NCBI RefSeq assembly: GCF_000282495.1
Contig: NZ_AKJE01000037.1
Location: 1-62,420, forward strand
DNA length: 62,420 nt
From: Pseudomonas sp. GM79
GTDB taxonomy: Bacteria > Pseudomonadota > Gammaproteobacteria > Pseudomonadales > Pseudomonadaceae
Reading direction: 5' to 3'
Shown here: positions 1-8,589 of the stretch, piece after piece
Layout: each line of letters starts with the position of its first letter
Numbering within the stretch: the stretch's first letter is position 1
The notes under the pieces: generated by a model
What the model was told of the DNA's origin: nothing
The model's database searches: none
Seen by the model: the letters and a program-made list of their open reading frames with translations, nothing else
Position numbers and translations under genes: made by a program

Positions 1-2
1 GG

Positions 3-182
3 ACGCTTGGGGCGAAGACCTTTGCTTCCTTTGGGGCGTTTGCCAAAGGGAGTCGCCGTAAGGGCGAAACCCTAAGTCGCCGTTACCGCAGCAACGGATA
101 TGCACACAACCCAACCAAAGCATGGTCGGCCCAAAGGCCGCCAAGTCCAAGCACCTGTCAAAACCCTGAACACACAAGCTGA
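3..182 (+). other. Open reading frame entering from the left edge, doubtful gene
   Basis: A reading frame is open from the window edge to a TGA at 180-182. The predicted peptide is rich in Arg, Ser, Lys and Pro and shows no domain I recognise. It could be the tail of a gene starting outside the window, or a chance open frame in a repeated intergenic sequence; I lean towards the latter. The heat-shock-type promoter of the next gene begins right after it. Confidence 0.2.
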
Positions 183-196
183 AATATCCTGGCCCA

Positions 197-224
197 TTGA
201 AACCACCCCCCACCTGCCCCATCT
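197..224 (+). promoter_or_regulatory. Sigma-32 (RpoH) type promoter of the Lon-family gene
   Basis: TTGAAA at 197-202 and CCCCATCT at 217-224, separated by 14 bases, match the RpoH consensus (CTTGAAA, then CCCCATNT) almost perfectly. Transcription would start near 231 and give a leader of about 24 nt before the ATG at 255. The match and the position directly before a stress protease gene support the call. Confidence 0.8.
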
Positions 225-254
225 AAGACCCATACCCTATTGCGCAGGTGCCCC

Positions 255-2672
255 ATGACCGACCAGCAAGAATTCCCTGAAGACACGAGCGAATACGCCG
301 AAACAGACAACACCGAACACCACTCCACCGGCAAAGGCCTCGCCCTGCCTGGCCAGAACCTGCCGGACAAGGTCTACATCATCCCCATCCACAACCGGCC
401 CTTCTTCCCGGCGCAAGTACTGCCGGTGATCGTCAACGAAGAGCCGTGGGCCGAAACCCTCGAACTGGTGAGTCAATCCGACCACCACTCCCTGGCCCTG
501 TTCTTCATGGACACTCCCCAGGAAGACCCGCGCCACTTTGACACCAAAGCCCTGCCGGAATACGGCACCCTGGTCAAAGTCCACCACGCCAGTCGCGAAA
601 ACGGCAAACTGCAATTCGTCGCCCAGGGTCTGAGCCGCGTACGCATCAAAACCTGGCTCAAACACCATCGCCCGCCGTACCTGGTGGAAGTCGAATACCC
701 GCATCAGCCCACCGAGCCGACCGATGAGGTCAAGGCCTACGGCATGGCACTGATCAACGCGATCAAGGAACTGCTGCCGCTCAACCCCCTGTACAGCGAA
801 GAGCTGAAGAACTACCTCAACCGCTTCAGCCCCAACGACCCGTCACCGCTGACCGACTTCGCCGCCGCCCTGACCTCGGCCACTGGCAGCGAGCTGCAAG
901 AAGTGCTCGACTGCGTGCCGATGCTCAAGCGCATGGAAAAAGTCCTGCCGATGTTGCGCAAGGAAGTCGAAGTCGCGCGCCTGCAGAAAGAAATTTCCGC
1001 CGAAGTGAACCGCAAGATCGGCGAGCATCAGCGCGAGTTCTTCCTCAAGGAACAACTCAAGGTCATCCAGCAAGAGCTGGGCCTGACCAAGGATGATCGC
1101 AGTGCCGACATCGAGCAGTTCGAGCAACGTCTGACGGGCAAGGTGTTGCCGCCTCAGGCGCAGAAACGCATCGAAGAGGAAATGAACAAGCTGTCGATCC
1201 TCGAGACCGGCTCACCGGAATACGCGGTGACCCGCAACTACCTCGACTGGGCGACCTCAGTGCCGTGGGGCGTGTACGGCGAGGACAAACTCGACCTCAA
1301 ACACGCGCGCAAGGTGTTGGACAAACACCACGCCGGCCTTGATGACATCAAAGACCGCATCCTCGAATTTCTCGCGGTCGGTGCCTATAAAGGCGAGATC
1401 AGCGGCTCCATCGTGTTGCTGGTGGGCCCGCCGGGCGTGGGCAAGACCAGCGTCGGCAAATCCATCGCCGAATCCCTCGGCCGGCCGTTCTATCGCTTCA
1501 GCGTCGGCGGCATGCGCGACGAAGCCGAGATCAAGGGCCATCGCCGCACCTACATCGGCGCGCAACCGGGCAAACTCGTCCACGCGTTGAAAGACGTCGA
1601 AGTGATGAACCCGGTGATCATGCTCGACGAGATCGACAAAATGGGCCAGAGCTACCAGGGCGATCCGGCCTCGGCGCTGCTGGAAACCCTCGACCCGGAA
1701 CAGAACGTCGAATTCCTCGACCATTACCTGGATTTGCGCCTGGACCTGTCGAAAGTGCTGTTCGTCTGCACCGCCAACACCCTGGATTCGATTCCCGGCC
1801 CGTTGCTGGACCGGATGGAAGTGATTCGCCTGTCGGGTTACATCACCGAAGAAAAAGTCGCGATCGCCAAGCGTCACCTGTGGCCGAAACAGCTTGAGAA
1901 AGCCGGCGTGTCCAAGGGTAGCCTGAGCATCAGCGACAACGCATTGAAAGCCTTGATCGACGGCTACGCCCGTGAAGCCGGGGTGCGGCAGCTGGAAAAA
2001 AACCTCGGCAAACTGGTGCGCAAGGCCGTGATGAAGTTGCTCGACGAACCGAAAGCGGTGATCAAGCTCGGGCCGAAAGACCTGGAAGCCTCACTCGGCC
2101 GACCGGTGTTCCGCAACGAACAAGTGCTGTCCGGCATCGGCGTGATCACCGGGCTGGCCTGGACCAGCATGGGCGGCGCGACCCTGCCGATCGAAGCCAC
2201 GCGCATTCACACCCTCAACCGTGGCTTCAAACTCACCGGGCAACTGGGGGAAGTGATGAAAGAGTCGGCAGAAATTGCCTACAGCTACGTCAGCTCCCAT
2301 CTGAAGCAATTTGGCGGTGATCCGACATTCTTCGACGAAGCCTTCGTTCACCTCCACGTACCGGAAGGCGCCACGCCGAAAGACGGCCCGAGCGCCGGCG
2401 TGACCATGGCCAGCGCCCTGCTGTCCCTGGCCCGCAACCAGCCACCGAAAAAAGGCGTGGCCATGACCGGCGAACTGACCCTGACCGGGCATGTCCTGCC
2501 GATTGGCGGTGTGCGCGAGAAGGTGATTGCAGCGCGGCGGCAGAAGATTTTCGAGTTGATTCTGCCCGAGCCTAATCGTGGAAGCTTTGAAGAACTGCCG
2601 GATTATCTGAAGGAAGGGATTACCGTGCACTTTGCCAAGCGCTTTGCGGATGTGGCGAAGATTCTCTTCTGA
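255..2672 (+). CDS. lon: Lon-family ATP-dependent serine protease (second Lon, AsrA-like)
   Basis: An 805-residue cytosolic AAA+ protease that unfolds and degrades damaged or regulatory proteins. The order is Lon substrate-binding N domain (about 35-240), helical linker, AAA+ module with Walker A GPPGVGKT near 392 and Walker B VIMLDEIDK near 455, then a peptidase domain with Ser713 in GPSAG and Lys756 in GGVREK, the Ser-Lys dyad. I chose ATG 255 (AGGTG four bases upstream) over an in-frame TTG at 240. The acidic N-terminal tail and the neighbours (chagasin-type inhibitor, lysoplasmalogenase) resemble P. aeruginosa PA0779/AsrA rather than the lon gene beside clpX. It is preceded by an RpoH-type promoter, so heat induction is expected. 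Confidence 0.93.
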   Translation: MTDQQEFPEDTSEYAETDNTEHHSTGKGLALPGQNLPDKVYIIPIHNRPFFPAQVLPVIVNEEPWAETLELVSQSDHHSLALFFMDTPQEDPRHFDTKALPEYGTLVKVHHASRENGKLQFVAQGLSRVRIKTWLKHHRPPYLVEVEYPHQPTEPTDEVKAYGMALINAIKELLPLNPLYSEELKNYLNRFSPNDPSPLTDFAAALTSATGSELQEVLDCVPMLKRMEKVLPMLRKEVEVARLQKEISAEVNRKIGEHQREFFLKEQLKVIQQELGLTKDDRSADIEQFEQRLTGKVLPPQAQKRIEEEMNKLSILETGSPEYAVTRNYLDWATSVPWGVYGEDKLDLKHARKVLDKHHAGLDDIKDRILEFLAVGAYKGEISGSIVLLVGPPGVGKTSVGKSIAESLGRPFYRFSVGGMRDEAEIKGHRRTYIGAQPGKLVHALKDVEVMNPVIMLDEIDKMGQSYQGDPASALLETLDPEQNVEFLDHYLDLRLDLSKVLFVCTANTLDSIPGPLLDRMEVIRLSGYITEEKVAIAKRHLWPKQLEKAGVSKGSLSISDNALKALIDGYAREAGVRQLEKNLGKLVRKAVMKLLDEPKAVIKLGPKDLEASLGRPVFRNEQVLSGIGVITGLAWTSMGGATLPIEATRIHTLNRGFKLTGQLGEVMKESAEIAYSYVSSHLKQFGGDPTFFDEAFVHLHVPEGATPKDGPSAGVTMASALLSLARNQPPKKGVAMTGELTLTGHVLPIGGVREKVIAARRQKIFELILPEPNRGSFEELPDYLKEGITVHFAKRFADVAKILF

Positions 2673-2699
2673 TAATGATGTAGTGCTCATGCGGCCGCT

Positions 2700-2763
2700 T
2701 TCGCGAGCAAGCCCGCTCCCACGGGGATTGCGATGAACCTGTGGGAGCGGGCTTGCTCGCGAA
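2700..2763. repeat. REP-type inverted repeat, family 1
   Basis: Two 23-bp arms (2700-2722 and 2741-2763) are exact reverse complements with core GGGAGCGGGCTTGCTCGC, separated by 18 bases. This is the standard fluorescens-group REP doublet, sitting between the Lon gene and the next gene, where it may also stabilise the mRNA end. Confidence 0.9.
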
Positions 2764-2874
2764 GGCGTCGGTACTAACGCCTCCAAACCTTCGCCTGCCC
2801 CGGTTCGACCGTCACACTTTGTCTCATCTTCAGTTATGCTCGCCGTTCGTCGTGAATGCCGGAGCCGCTGACTA

Positions 2875-3267
2875 ATGTCCCCCACCCGCCTGTTTATCCC
2901 CCTCGCCCTCGCCCTGCTGAGCGCTTGCGCCACGCAACCGAAACACAACGTGACCGTGGAAAAACAAAGCGAATGCCCGGTGCAACTGAACAACGGGCAA
3001 AACCTGATCCTGACCCTGCCCAGCAACCCGACCACGGGTTACCGCTGGGCGATCCAGGATTCGGCCGGTGGCGTGTTGCGTGCGCTCAGCCCCGAGGTTT
3101 ACAGCAACCCGGAAGATGCCGGGGTCGTCGGCAGCGCGGGTATTTCCACCTGGCGCTTTCAGGCCTTTGCCACCGGCACTGGCCGCTTGCGGCTGACGTA
3201 TTCACAGCCGTGGGCACCCGAAGTACCGGCGGTGAAAACCTTCGACTGCGCCATCGCGGTTAACTGA
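2875..3267 (+). CDS. Chagasin-family (I42) cysteine peptidase inhibitor, lipoprotein
   Basis: A 130-residue predicted lipoprotein: a hydrophobic leader ends in the lipobox LSAC with Cys18, so the mature protein should be lipid-anchored in the cell envelope. The hallmark loop NPTTGYRW of chagasin-type inhibitors lies near residues 58-65, and the rest fits the small beta-sandwich. The family blocks papain-like cysteine peptidases by inserting loops into the active site; the natural target here is unknown. It follows the Lon gene after a REP element and precedes the next ATG by only 2 bases, so it is cotranscribed with the lysoplasmalogenase gene. The order matches PA0779-PA0778 (icp). Confidence 0.85.
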   Translation: MSPTRLFIPLALALLSACATQPKHNVTVEKQSECPVQLNNGQNLILTLPSNPTTGYRWAIQDSAGGVLRALSPEVYSNPEDAGVVGSAGISTWRFQAFATGTGRLRLTYSQPWAPEVPAVKTFDCAIAVN

Positions 3268-3269
3268 TC

Positions 3270-3914
3270 ATGGGCTGGCTGATTCTGGCGCTGATGGGCG
3301 CGGTGACGTTTCTCTATGGGGTGAGCACCCATGCGGCGCTGCTGTGCCTGCTGGTCAAACCTTTACCGGTGCTGGCCCTGCTCGGCTGGTTGCATGATGC
3401 GCCGCCCAGTGACTATCGACGCTGGATCAGCCTGGGGCTGATTTTCTCCCTGATCGGCGACGTGTTGCTGGCATGGCCGGGGGATTTGTTCGTGTTTGGC
3501 CTTGGGGCGTTTCTGGTCGCGCATTTGGCGTATCTGAAGGCTTATTTGAGCGATTGCCGGCGTCTGGCGCTGTTGCCGTTGATCATCGCGCTGAGCGTGG
3601 GCGCTGTGCTGCTGGGGATTCTGATTTCCAATGGCTTGGGTCCGTTACTGGTCCCGGTAATCGTTTATGGCCTGGCCATCAGCGCGATGCTCTGGCGCGC
3701 CCTGGCCCGACTCGGCACCGACGTGCCCAAACGCTCGGCGCTGCTGGCGGCGGCGGGCGCGGTGGCGTTTGTGTTTTCTGACAGCGTGATCGGCATTAAC
3801 CGGTTTGTATCACCGTTCAACGCAGCACCTTATGTGATCATCCTCAGCTACTGGCTGGGGCAATGGGGGATTGCGGCGTCGGCGTTCACCCAGAAACCGC
3901 GTTCAACCGATTAA
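3270..3914 (+). CDS. Lysoplasmalogenase, YhhN family membrane protein
   Basis: A 214-residue protein made of about eight short hydrophobic helices, as in the YhhN/TMEM86 family, which hydrolyses the vinyl ether bond of lysoplasmalogens in the inner membrane. Family-type features include acidic residues in the helices, for example [14 protein letters not shown] near 50-65 and [13 protein letters not shown] near 170-183. It begins 2 bases after the inhibitor gene. Its TAA stop (3912-3914) overlaps the first bases of a palindromic repeat that probably terminates the transcript. Family assignment is good; whether Pseudomonas holds the usual substrate is unclear. Confidence 0.8.
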   Translation: MGWLILALMGAVTFLYGVSTHAALLCLLVKPLPVLALLGWLHDAPPSDYRRWISLGLIFSLIGDVLLAWPGDLFVFGLGAFLVAHLAYLKAYLSDCRRLALLPLIIALSVGAVLLGILISNGLGPLLVPVIVYGLAISAMLWRALARLGTDVPKRSALLAAAGAVAFVFSDSVIGINRFVSPFNAAPYVIILSYWLGQWGIAASAFTQKPRSTD

Positions 3915-3988
3915 AAGATCGCAGCCTTCGGCAGCTCCTACTTTGGAATGCAATCCCTTGTAGGAGCTGCCGAAGGCTGCGATCTTTT
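3913..3988. repeat. Palindromic repeat, family 2, probable bidirectional terminator
   Basis: Perfect 29-bp inverted repeat: the left arm begins AAAAGATCGCAGCC (3913-3941) and the right arm (3960-3988) is its exact complement, with an 18-base loop. Both strands end the stem in four Ts, so the hairpin resembles an intrinsic terminator in either direction. Its first two As are part of the preceding gene's stop codon. Confidence 0.85.
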
Positions 3989-4075
3989 GATTTGCGCTTT
4001 ATCAGACAACCCAAGCATCCCCCCGTCAATTTGGCTAAAATGCCAGCCTTTTCCACCCATGCCGCTGGAACCGCC

Positions 4076-4819
4076 GTGAGCAAAGAATCCGATCGCCTTT
4101 TCGCCCAGCCTTTGACCCAGGTGCCTGACTTCGCCTTTAACGAGGACGTGGTGCGGGTGTTCCCGGACATGATCAAGCGCTCGGTGCCGGGTTATCCGAC
4201 CATCGTGGAAAACCTCGGCGTGCTCGCCGCGCAGTTCGCCCAGCCCAACAGCGTGCTCTACGACCTGGGCTCGTCCCTCGGCGCGGTGACTCAGGCCCTG
4301 CGCCGTCACGTGCGCACCGAGGGCTGCCGCGTCATCGCTGTGGATAACTCCGCAGCCATGGTCGAGCGTTGCCGTGAGTACCTCAACGGCCAGGACTCGA
4401 TGTTCCAGGAGTTGCTGCCGGTGGAAGTGATCGAGGGCGATATCCTTGCCCTGGAATTCCAGCCAGCCTCGGTAGTGGCGCTGAACTTCACGCTGCAATT
4501 CATTGCCCCGGACCAGCGCACCGCGTTGCTCTCGCGCATTCACCAATCGTTGGTGCCCGGTGGCGCGCTGATCCTCTCGGAGAAGCTGCGCTTCAACGAC
4601 CCCGAAGAACATGCGCTGCTCACCGACCTGCACGTGGCCTTCAAACGCGCCAACGGCTACAGCGAACTGGAAATTGCCCAGAAGCGTAGTGCCATCGAAA
4701 ACGTCATGAAGCCCGACAGCCTCGAAGAACACCGCGAACGCCTGCTGGCCGCCGGGTTCTCGAAAGTCGTGCCGTGGTTCCAGTGTCTTAACTTTGCCTC
4801 GTTGATTGCCTTGCCATGA
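4076..4819 (+). CDS. cmoA: Carboxy-S-adenosyl-L-methionine synthase CmoA
   Basis: CmoA (247 aa) converts SAM and prephenate into carboxy-SAM, the donor used by CmoB to make the cmo5U wobble nucleoside in tRNA. The class I methyltransferase fold is visible: SAM motif [11 protein letters not shown] near 62-72, then [10 protein letters not shown] and [22 protein letters not shown] and [11 protein letters not shown] are strongly CmoA-like. I chose GTG 4076 because it gives the length of the E. coli protein; an in-frame ATG at 4040 would add 12 residues. Its TGA stop overlaps the cmoB ATG, so the two are translationally coupled. Confidence 0.95.
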   Translation: MSKESDRLFAQPLTQVPDFAFNEDVVRVFPDMIKRSVPGYPTIVENLGVLAAQFAQPNSVLYDLGSSLGAVTQALRRHVRTEGCRVIAVDNSAAMVERCREYLNGQDSMFQELLPVEVIEGDILALEFQPASVVALNFTLQFIAPDQRTALLSRIHQSLVPGGALILSEKLRFNDPEEHALLTDLHVAFKRANGYSELEIAQKRSAIENVMKPDSLEEHRERLLAAGFSKVVPWFQCLNFASLIALP

Positions 4820-5772
4820 TTGATCTGTCCCCCCTCGCCCGCCGCCTGGCCGGTACTCCGCTGGCCGAATGGGCCAACACCCTGCAAGCGCAACTCGACA
4901 AGAAAATGGAAAAAGGTCACGGCGACCTGGAACGCTGGCAGAGCGCGCTGGACGCGTTGCCGAAGATTCAGCCAAGCGAAGTCGACTTGTTGAATGGCTT
5001 GAAACTGGACACTGATTGCGACGACCAAACCCGTGCGCAAATGCGCACTGCGCTGATGGGTTTATCGCCATGGCGCAAAGGTCCGTTCGACCTGTTCGGC
5101 GTGCATGTCGACACTGAATGGCGTTCGGACTGGAAGTGGTCCCGGGTAGCTCCGCACCTGGACCTGAAAGGCAAACGCATCCTCGATGTCGGCTGTGGCA
5201 ACGGCTACTACATGTGGCGCATGCTCGGCGCCGGGGCCGACAGCGTGATCGGCGTCGACCCCAACTGGCTGTTCTTCTGCCAGTTCCAGGCTGTGCAGCG
5301 CTACCTGTCCGAGCCCAATGCCTGGCACTTGCCATTCCCTTTCGAAGACCTGCCGCCGAATCTGGAAGGCTTCGACACGGTGTTTTCCATGGGTGTGTTC
5401 TACCACCGCCGCTCGCCGATCGAGCATTTGCTGGCGCTGAAGGATTGCCTGGTCAAGGGCGGTGAACTGGTACTGGAGACGCTGGTGATCGAAGGCGATC
5501 AACAGCAGGTGCTGGTGCCGGAAGACCGTTATGCGCAGATGCGTAACGTGTGGTTCCTGCCTTCGGTGCCGGCACTGGAATTGTGGCTGCGCCGCGCAGG
5601 CTTCAGAGACGTGCGTTGCGTGGATGTGAGCGTGACCACGGTCGAGGAACAACGCGGGACGGAGTGGATGAAGTATCAGTCGTTGAGCGATTTCCTTGAT
5701 CCGCAGGATCACAGCAAAACCATCGAAGGGCTGCCGGCGCCGATGCGTGCCGTCATCGTCGCCCGCAAGTAA
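4816..5772 (+). CDS. cmoB: tRNA U34 carboxymethyltransferase CmoB
   Basis: CmoB (318 aa) transfers the carboxymethyl group of carboxy-SAM to 5-hydroxyuridine at tRNA position 34, which widens wobble decoding. The SAM-fold motif [15 protein letters not shown] lies near residues 122-136, followed by [12 protein letters not shown] and [14 protein letters not shown], all typical of CmoB. The start codon overlaps the cmoA stop (ATGA), a normal arrangement for this pair. The gene ends just before a REP doublet. Confidence 0.96.
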   Translation: MIDLSPLARRLAGTPLAEWANTLQAQLDKKMEKGHGDLERWQSALDALPKIQPSEVDLLNGLKLDTDCDDQTRAQMRTALMGLSPWRKGPFDLFGVHVDTEWRSDWKWSRVAPHLDLKGKRILDVGCGNGYYMWRMLGAGADSVIGVDPNWLFFCQFQAVQRYLSEPNAWHLPFPFEDLPPNLEGFDTVFSMGVFYHRRSPIEHLLALKDCLVKGGELVLETLVIEGDQQQVLVPEDRYAQMRNVWFLPSVPALELWLRRAGFRDVRCVDVSVTTVEEQRGTEWMKYQSLSDFLDPQDHSKTIEGLPAPMRAVIVARK

Positions 5773-5804
5773 AACCCGATCTCACTACCAATGGAGATCC
5801 CCCT

Positions 5805-5892
5805 GTGGGAGCGGGCTTGCTCGCGAAAGCGGTTTAACATTCAACAGAGATGTTGACTGACCCACCGCATTCGCGAGCAAGCCCGCTCCCAC
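5805..5892. repeat. REP-type inverted repeat, family 1
   Basis: Arms GTGGGAGCGGGCTTGC... (5805 on) and its complement ending at 5892 enclose about 40 bases. It lies between the convergent genes cmoB and tadA. Confidence 0.9.
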
Positions 5893-5906
5893 ACTGGATT
5901 GGTGTT

Positions 5907-6404
5907 TTAGTCTGCTGACTTGGCTCTACGGGCCTTGAAGAACTCGCTCAACACCGCGCCGCACTCCTCCGCCAACACCCCGCCTTCATACAACACCCGG
6001 TGATTCAAAAAGCCTTGGGTAAAGAACTGACCCTGGCTCTGCACTATCCCGGCCTTGGGTTCCAGCGCGCCATACACCACCCGCGCGATCCGCGAATGCA
6101 CGATCAGCCCGGCGCACATGCTGCACGGCTCCAGGGTCACGTAGAGCGTGCTGCCCGGCAGGCGATAGTTGCTGGCGGCCTGGGCCGCGGCGCGAATCGC
6201 GACCATCTCGGCGTGGGCGCTGGGGTCGTTGCCGCTGATCGGGCAATTGAAACCGCGCCCGATGATTTCACCGTCCTGCACCAGCACCGCGCCCACCGGC
6301 ACTTCACCCAGCGCCGCACCTTCGGCGGCCAGGGTCAGGGCTTCGCGCATGAAATCACGATCACGGCTGCGGTCGATAATCGCTGCGGGGCGAATCTGAC
6401 GCAT
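5907..6404 (-). CDS. tadA: tRNA-specific adenosine deaminase TadA
   Basis: TadA (165 aa) deaminates A34 of tRNA-Arg(ACG) to inosine and is normally essential. It has the cytidine-deaminase-fold zinc motifs: HAE at 64-66 with Glu66 as proton shuttle, and PCSMC at 93-97. I used the ATG at 6404; a GTG one codon upstream is also possible. The ATG shares one base with the TGA of the multicopper oxidase gene (TGATG), so translation is coupled. The same pair lies together in P. aeruginosa (PA3767-PA3768). Confidence 0.96.
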   Translation of the reverse strand: MRQIRPAAIIDRSRDRDFMREALTLAAEGAALGEVPVGAVLVQDGEIIGRGFNCPISGNDPSAHAEMVAIRAAAQAASNYRLPGSTLYVTLEPCSMCAGLIVHSRIARVVYGALEPKAGIVQSQGQFFTQGFLNHRVLYEGGVLAEECGAVLSEFFKARRAKSAD

Positions 6405-7780
6405 CACGCCACCTCGATGGCGGCCATCAGGCCGGTTTCCATGTGGTCGACCACATGGCAGTGGAACATCCAGACCCCGGGGTTATCCGCCACCAACGCC
6501 ACTTGCGCACGCTCGTTCTTGCCCAACAGGTACGTGTCAGTGAAGTACGGGATGACCTTGTGCCGGTTCGAGGCAATGACCTTGAAGCTCATGCCATGCA
6601 GGTGGATCGGATGTTGATACTGAGTCATGTTCTTCAATTCGAAAATATAGCTTTTGCCCTTCTCGAGCTTGGCAATCGGTCGGTCGGCACAGGTCTTGTC
6701 GGTGATGTCCCAAGCCTTGCCGTTGATCTGCCACAGGCTTGGCGGCTTGCCGTTTTCGACATTGACCGACACCGAGCCTACCCATTCAAAATTGAAGTTG
6801 AGTTTCTCGGCATTGGCCAGATCCGGCTCGGCCACCGGGTTGGCGGGCAGCGCTGGCGGCCACTCGGTTGGCGCATCGGTATTGGCCACTGAACGGAAGG
6901 TGCCCAGGCGTACCGGGCCATTGCGCAGGGACAGTTCCTCACCGGCCGGCGGCGCCTTGATCGCCAGGCAAATACGCATGCCAGGACCCAGCCAGTATTC
7001 CTTGCCCAGTGGGCGCGGTTCAATCGGATTGCCGTCCAGAGCATAGATCTGCGCTTCGACGCCAGGAATGTTGAGGCGGTACGTCAGCGTATTGTCGAGG
7101 TTGAGCAACCGTACGCGAGTGATCTGCCCGGCGGGCAAGTCGATCACCGCTTGTGAGACGCCGTTGATGGTCGACAAGCCCCCCGCCGTGCCGCCACGGG
7201 CCGCTTCGCGAGGAATGCTGAACGCTACGAAAGCGCCCTCTTCATCGACGTGCCAACTCTTGAGGCTCAAGGTTTTTTCGTATTTGAAACCGGTGGGCTC
7301 GCGCTCTTCGATAATCAGCGGGCCGACCAATCCGCGACCGAGCTCTTCGCTGCTGTTAACGTGCGGGTGATACCAGTAGCTGCCGGCGTCGGGTACGCGG
7401 AATTTGTAGTCGAAGTACTCACCCGGCAGCACCGGCAATTGCGAGACATACGGCACGCCGTCCATCTCCAGCGGCAGACGGATGCCGTGCCAGTGAATGG
7501 TGGTCGCCACCGGCAAGTGGTTGATGAAACGCACCCGCAGCCATTCGCCCTGACGCACGCGCAACTCGGTACCCGGCGCCGACGGGCCGAACGCCCAGGC
7601 CGGGGTCTTGTGCCCGGCCACCAGCTCGACGTCCAGCGGTGCGGCGATCAGCTCATAGTCGTGGCCGGCGTCAGCGTCGGCCATTTTGCCCAGCCAGTAA
7701 CGCGACGCGCCACCGGCCCCCACGCCAACCACCACAAGACCGGCCAGACCACCGAGTATTTGTCGACGGGTAAAGGACAT
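6404..7780 (-). CDS. Tat-exported multicopper oxidase
   Basis: A 458-residue three-cupredoxin oxidase expected to act in the periplasm, oxidising metal ions or phenolics while reducing O2 to water. The N terminus TRRQILGGLAG is a twin-arginine signal. All four copper-binding blocks are present: HWH at 96-98, HPH at 138-140, HPIHLHG near 400 and HCHVVDHM near 440. I chose the ATG at 7780, with GAGG 11 bases upstream, because the longer frame adds 35 residues before the Tat signal. It lacks a long Met-rich insert, so it is not an obvious CueO. Substrate is unknown. Confidence 0.88.
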   Translation of the reverse strand: MSFTRRQILGGLAGLVVVGVGAGGASRYWLGKMADADAGHDYELIAAPLDVELVAGHKTPAWAFGPSAPGTELRVRQGEWLRVRFINHLPVATTIHWHGIRLPLEMDGVPYVSQLPVLPGEYFDYKFRVPDAGSYWYHPHVNSSEELGRGLVGPLIIEEREPTGFKYEKTLSLKSWHVDEEGAFVAFSIPREAARGGTAGGLSTINGVSQAVIDLPAGQITRVRLLNLDNTLTYRLNIPGVEAQIYALDGNPIEPRPLGKEYWLGPGMRICLAIKAPPAGEELSLRNGPVRLGTFRSVANTDAPTEWPPALPANPVAEPDLANAEKLNFNFEWVGSVSVNVENGKPPSLWQINGKAWDITDKTCADRPIAKLEKGKSYIFELKNMTQYQHPIHLHGMSFKVIASNRHKVIPYFTDTYLLGKNERAQVALVADNPGVWMFHCHVVDHMETGLMAAIEVA

Positions 7781-7904
7781 GAACTCAACTACCTCACGTA
7801 TCAGCCACAGGCGCGGGGCCTGCAAAAGGCGAATACGATACACCTGCGGTTGAGAAACAGTAAGGGCAGCGCGGCGGATGGTCACAGCCGGTGGTGAACC
7901 CTTT

Positions 7905-7982
7905 AAAAGATCGCAGCCTTCGGCAGCTCCTACATTTGATCGGCGTACACCCTGTAGGAGCTGCCGAAGGCTGCGATCTTTT
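7905..7982. repeat. Palindromic repeat, family 2
   Basis: Left arm begins AAAAGATCGCAGCC at 7905 and the complementary arm ends CGATCTTTT at 7982. It stands upstream of the multicopper oxidase gene, not after a stop codon. With the element at 8191 it fills most of the gap 7781-8310; I see no convincing gene there. Confidence 0.85.
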
Positions 7983-8190
7983 CGGCCTCGCGCGACATGT
8001 CTGATGCAATGCGATTGCAGAATTTGGGGCCGTTTAGCTGATCGTTACTGAGTCGCCGCCAATCAGCGAATCGCCCTACATCCATTTCCACCTTTCCCGA
8101 CTTCTTTCCTGATCGATCCCCCGCAAAGTCCCCGCGCCTGATTTTCCGCGCCAGGTAAGGCCTGTTATCTCTGAGGCAGATAGATTTTAT

Positions 8191-8304
8191 GACCGCTTCG
8201 CGCTCAATCGCGGGCAAGCCTCGCTCCTACAGGATTAAAGTCGTTCTCATATTTAGCGGTCTGCCTCGATTCCGTAGGAGCGAGGCTTGCCCGCGAAGGC
8301 GGTC
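8191..8304. repeat. REP-type inverted repeat, variant of family 1
   Basis: Outer arms GACCGCTTCGCG and complement, with inner arms GGGCAAGCCTCGCTCCTAC and complement. This is the variant with CCTCGCTCCTAC in place of CCCGCTCCCAC, also seen at one side of 48348-48438 and 62301-62404. Confidence 0.85.
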
Positions 8305-8407
8305 TTACAGGTTACGAAATTTCTGGGCAACGTCATCGGAAGTTTCCTTCAAGTCGTAGCGGATTCCATGAACTGGTGTGAAATGCGTTCCATCGATAGT
8401 CTTTGGC

Positions 8408-8490
8408 TGTCACTGCGAATGCAGTGGCAGGGTGTAGGAGCCCTCTCTCATGGTGCAACAGCTTTGTCGTTTGATTGCGGCGCTTAATTC
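8408..8490 (+). promoter_or_regulatory. Conserved DNA upstream of structured leader, copy A
   Basis: Two small hairpins stand here: CACTGC/GCAGTG (8411-8426, loop GAAT) and AGGG/CCCT (8429-8444). A block GCGGCGCTTAATTC follows at 8477-8490. The segment starting CTTTGGCTGTCACTGC matches CTTTGGATGTCGCTGC upstream of the DUF6124 gene on the other strand, and spacing to the 79-nt core agrees within a few bases. Function unknown; promoter or operator DNA is likely. Confidence 0.6.
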
Positions 8491-8510
8491 GTGTCCGTAA
8501 GATCGTTCGC

Positions 8511-8589
8511 GGCGGCTGTGCGCAGGACACGCTTCGGCGTGGCCGAGGTTCATGAGTGCTCGGTACTCCTACTCCTGCGCATGGCTGCC
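8511..8589 (+). ncRNA. 79-nt structured leader RNA, copy A (candidate cis-regulatory RNA)
   Basis: The closing stem pairs 8511-8526 with 8574-8589 over 16 uninterrupted base pairs, three of them G-U. Inside are CACGC-UUCG-GCGUG (8528-8541) and CCGAG/CUCGG (8543-8547 with 8559-8563) with an 11-nt loop, then a 10-nt linker. A copy with the same length and layout lies at 61373-61451 on the other strand. Loop bases 8549-8557 can pair with 8631-8639, which holds the weak ribosome-binding site of the next gene. The 3' arm can pair alternatively with 8614-8621. Structure is read by eye. Confidence 0.65.

Noticed and set aside
2700..2763. CRISPR array formed by the many similar palindromes
   Set aside because: The copies are scattered over 60 kb, are inverted doublets and have no regular spacers or cas genes; they are REP elements.
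7930..8217. A 95-codon minus-strand frame upstream of the small-protein gene
   Set aside because: Its 3' third is encoded by a family 2 palindrome, it lacks a good ribosome site, and the product has no recognisable domain.
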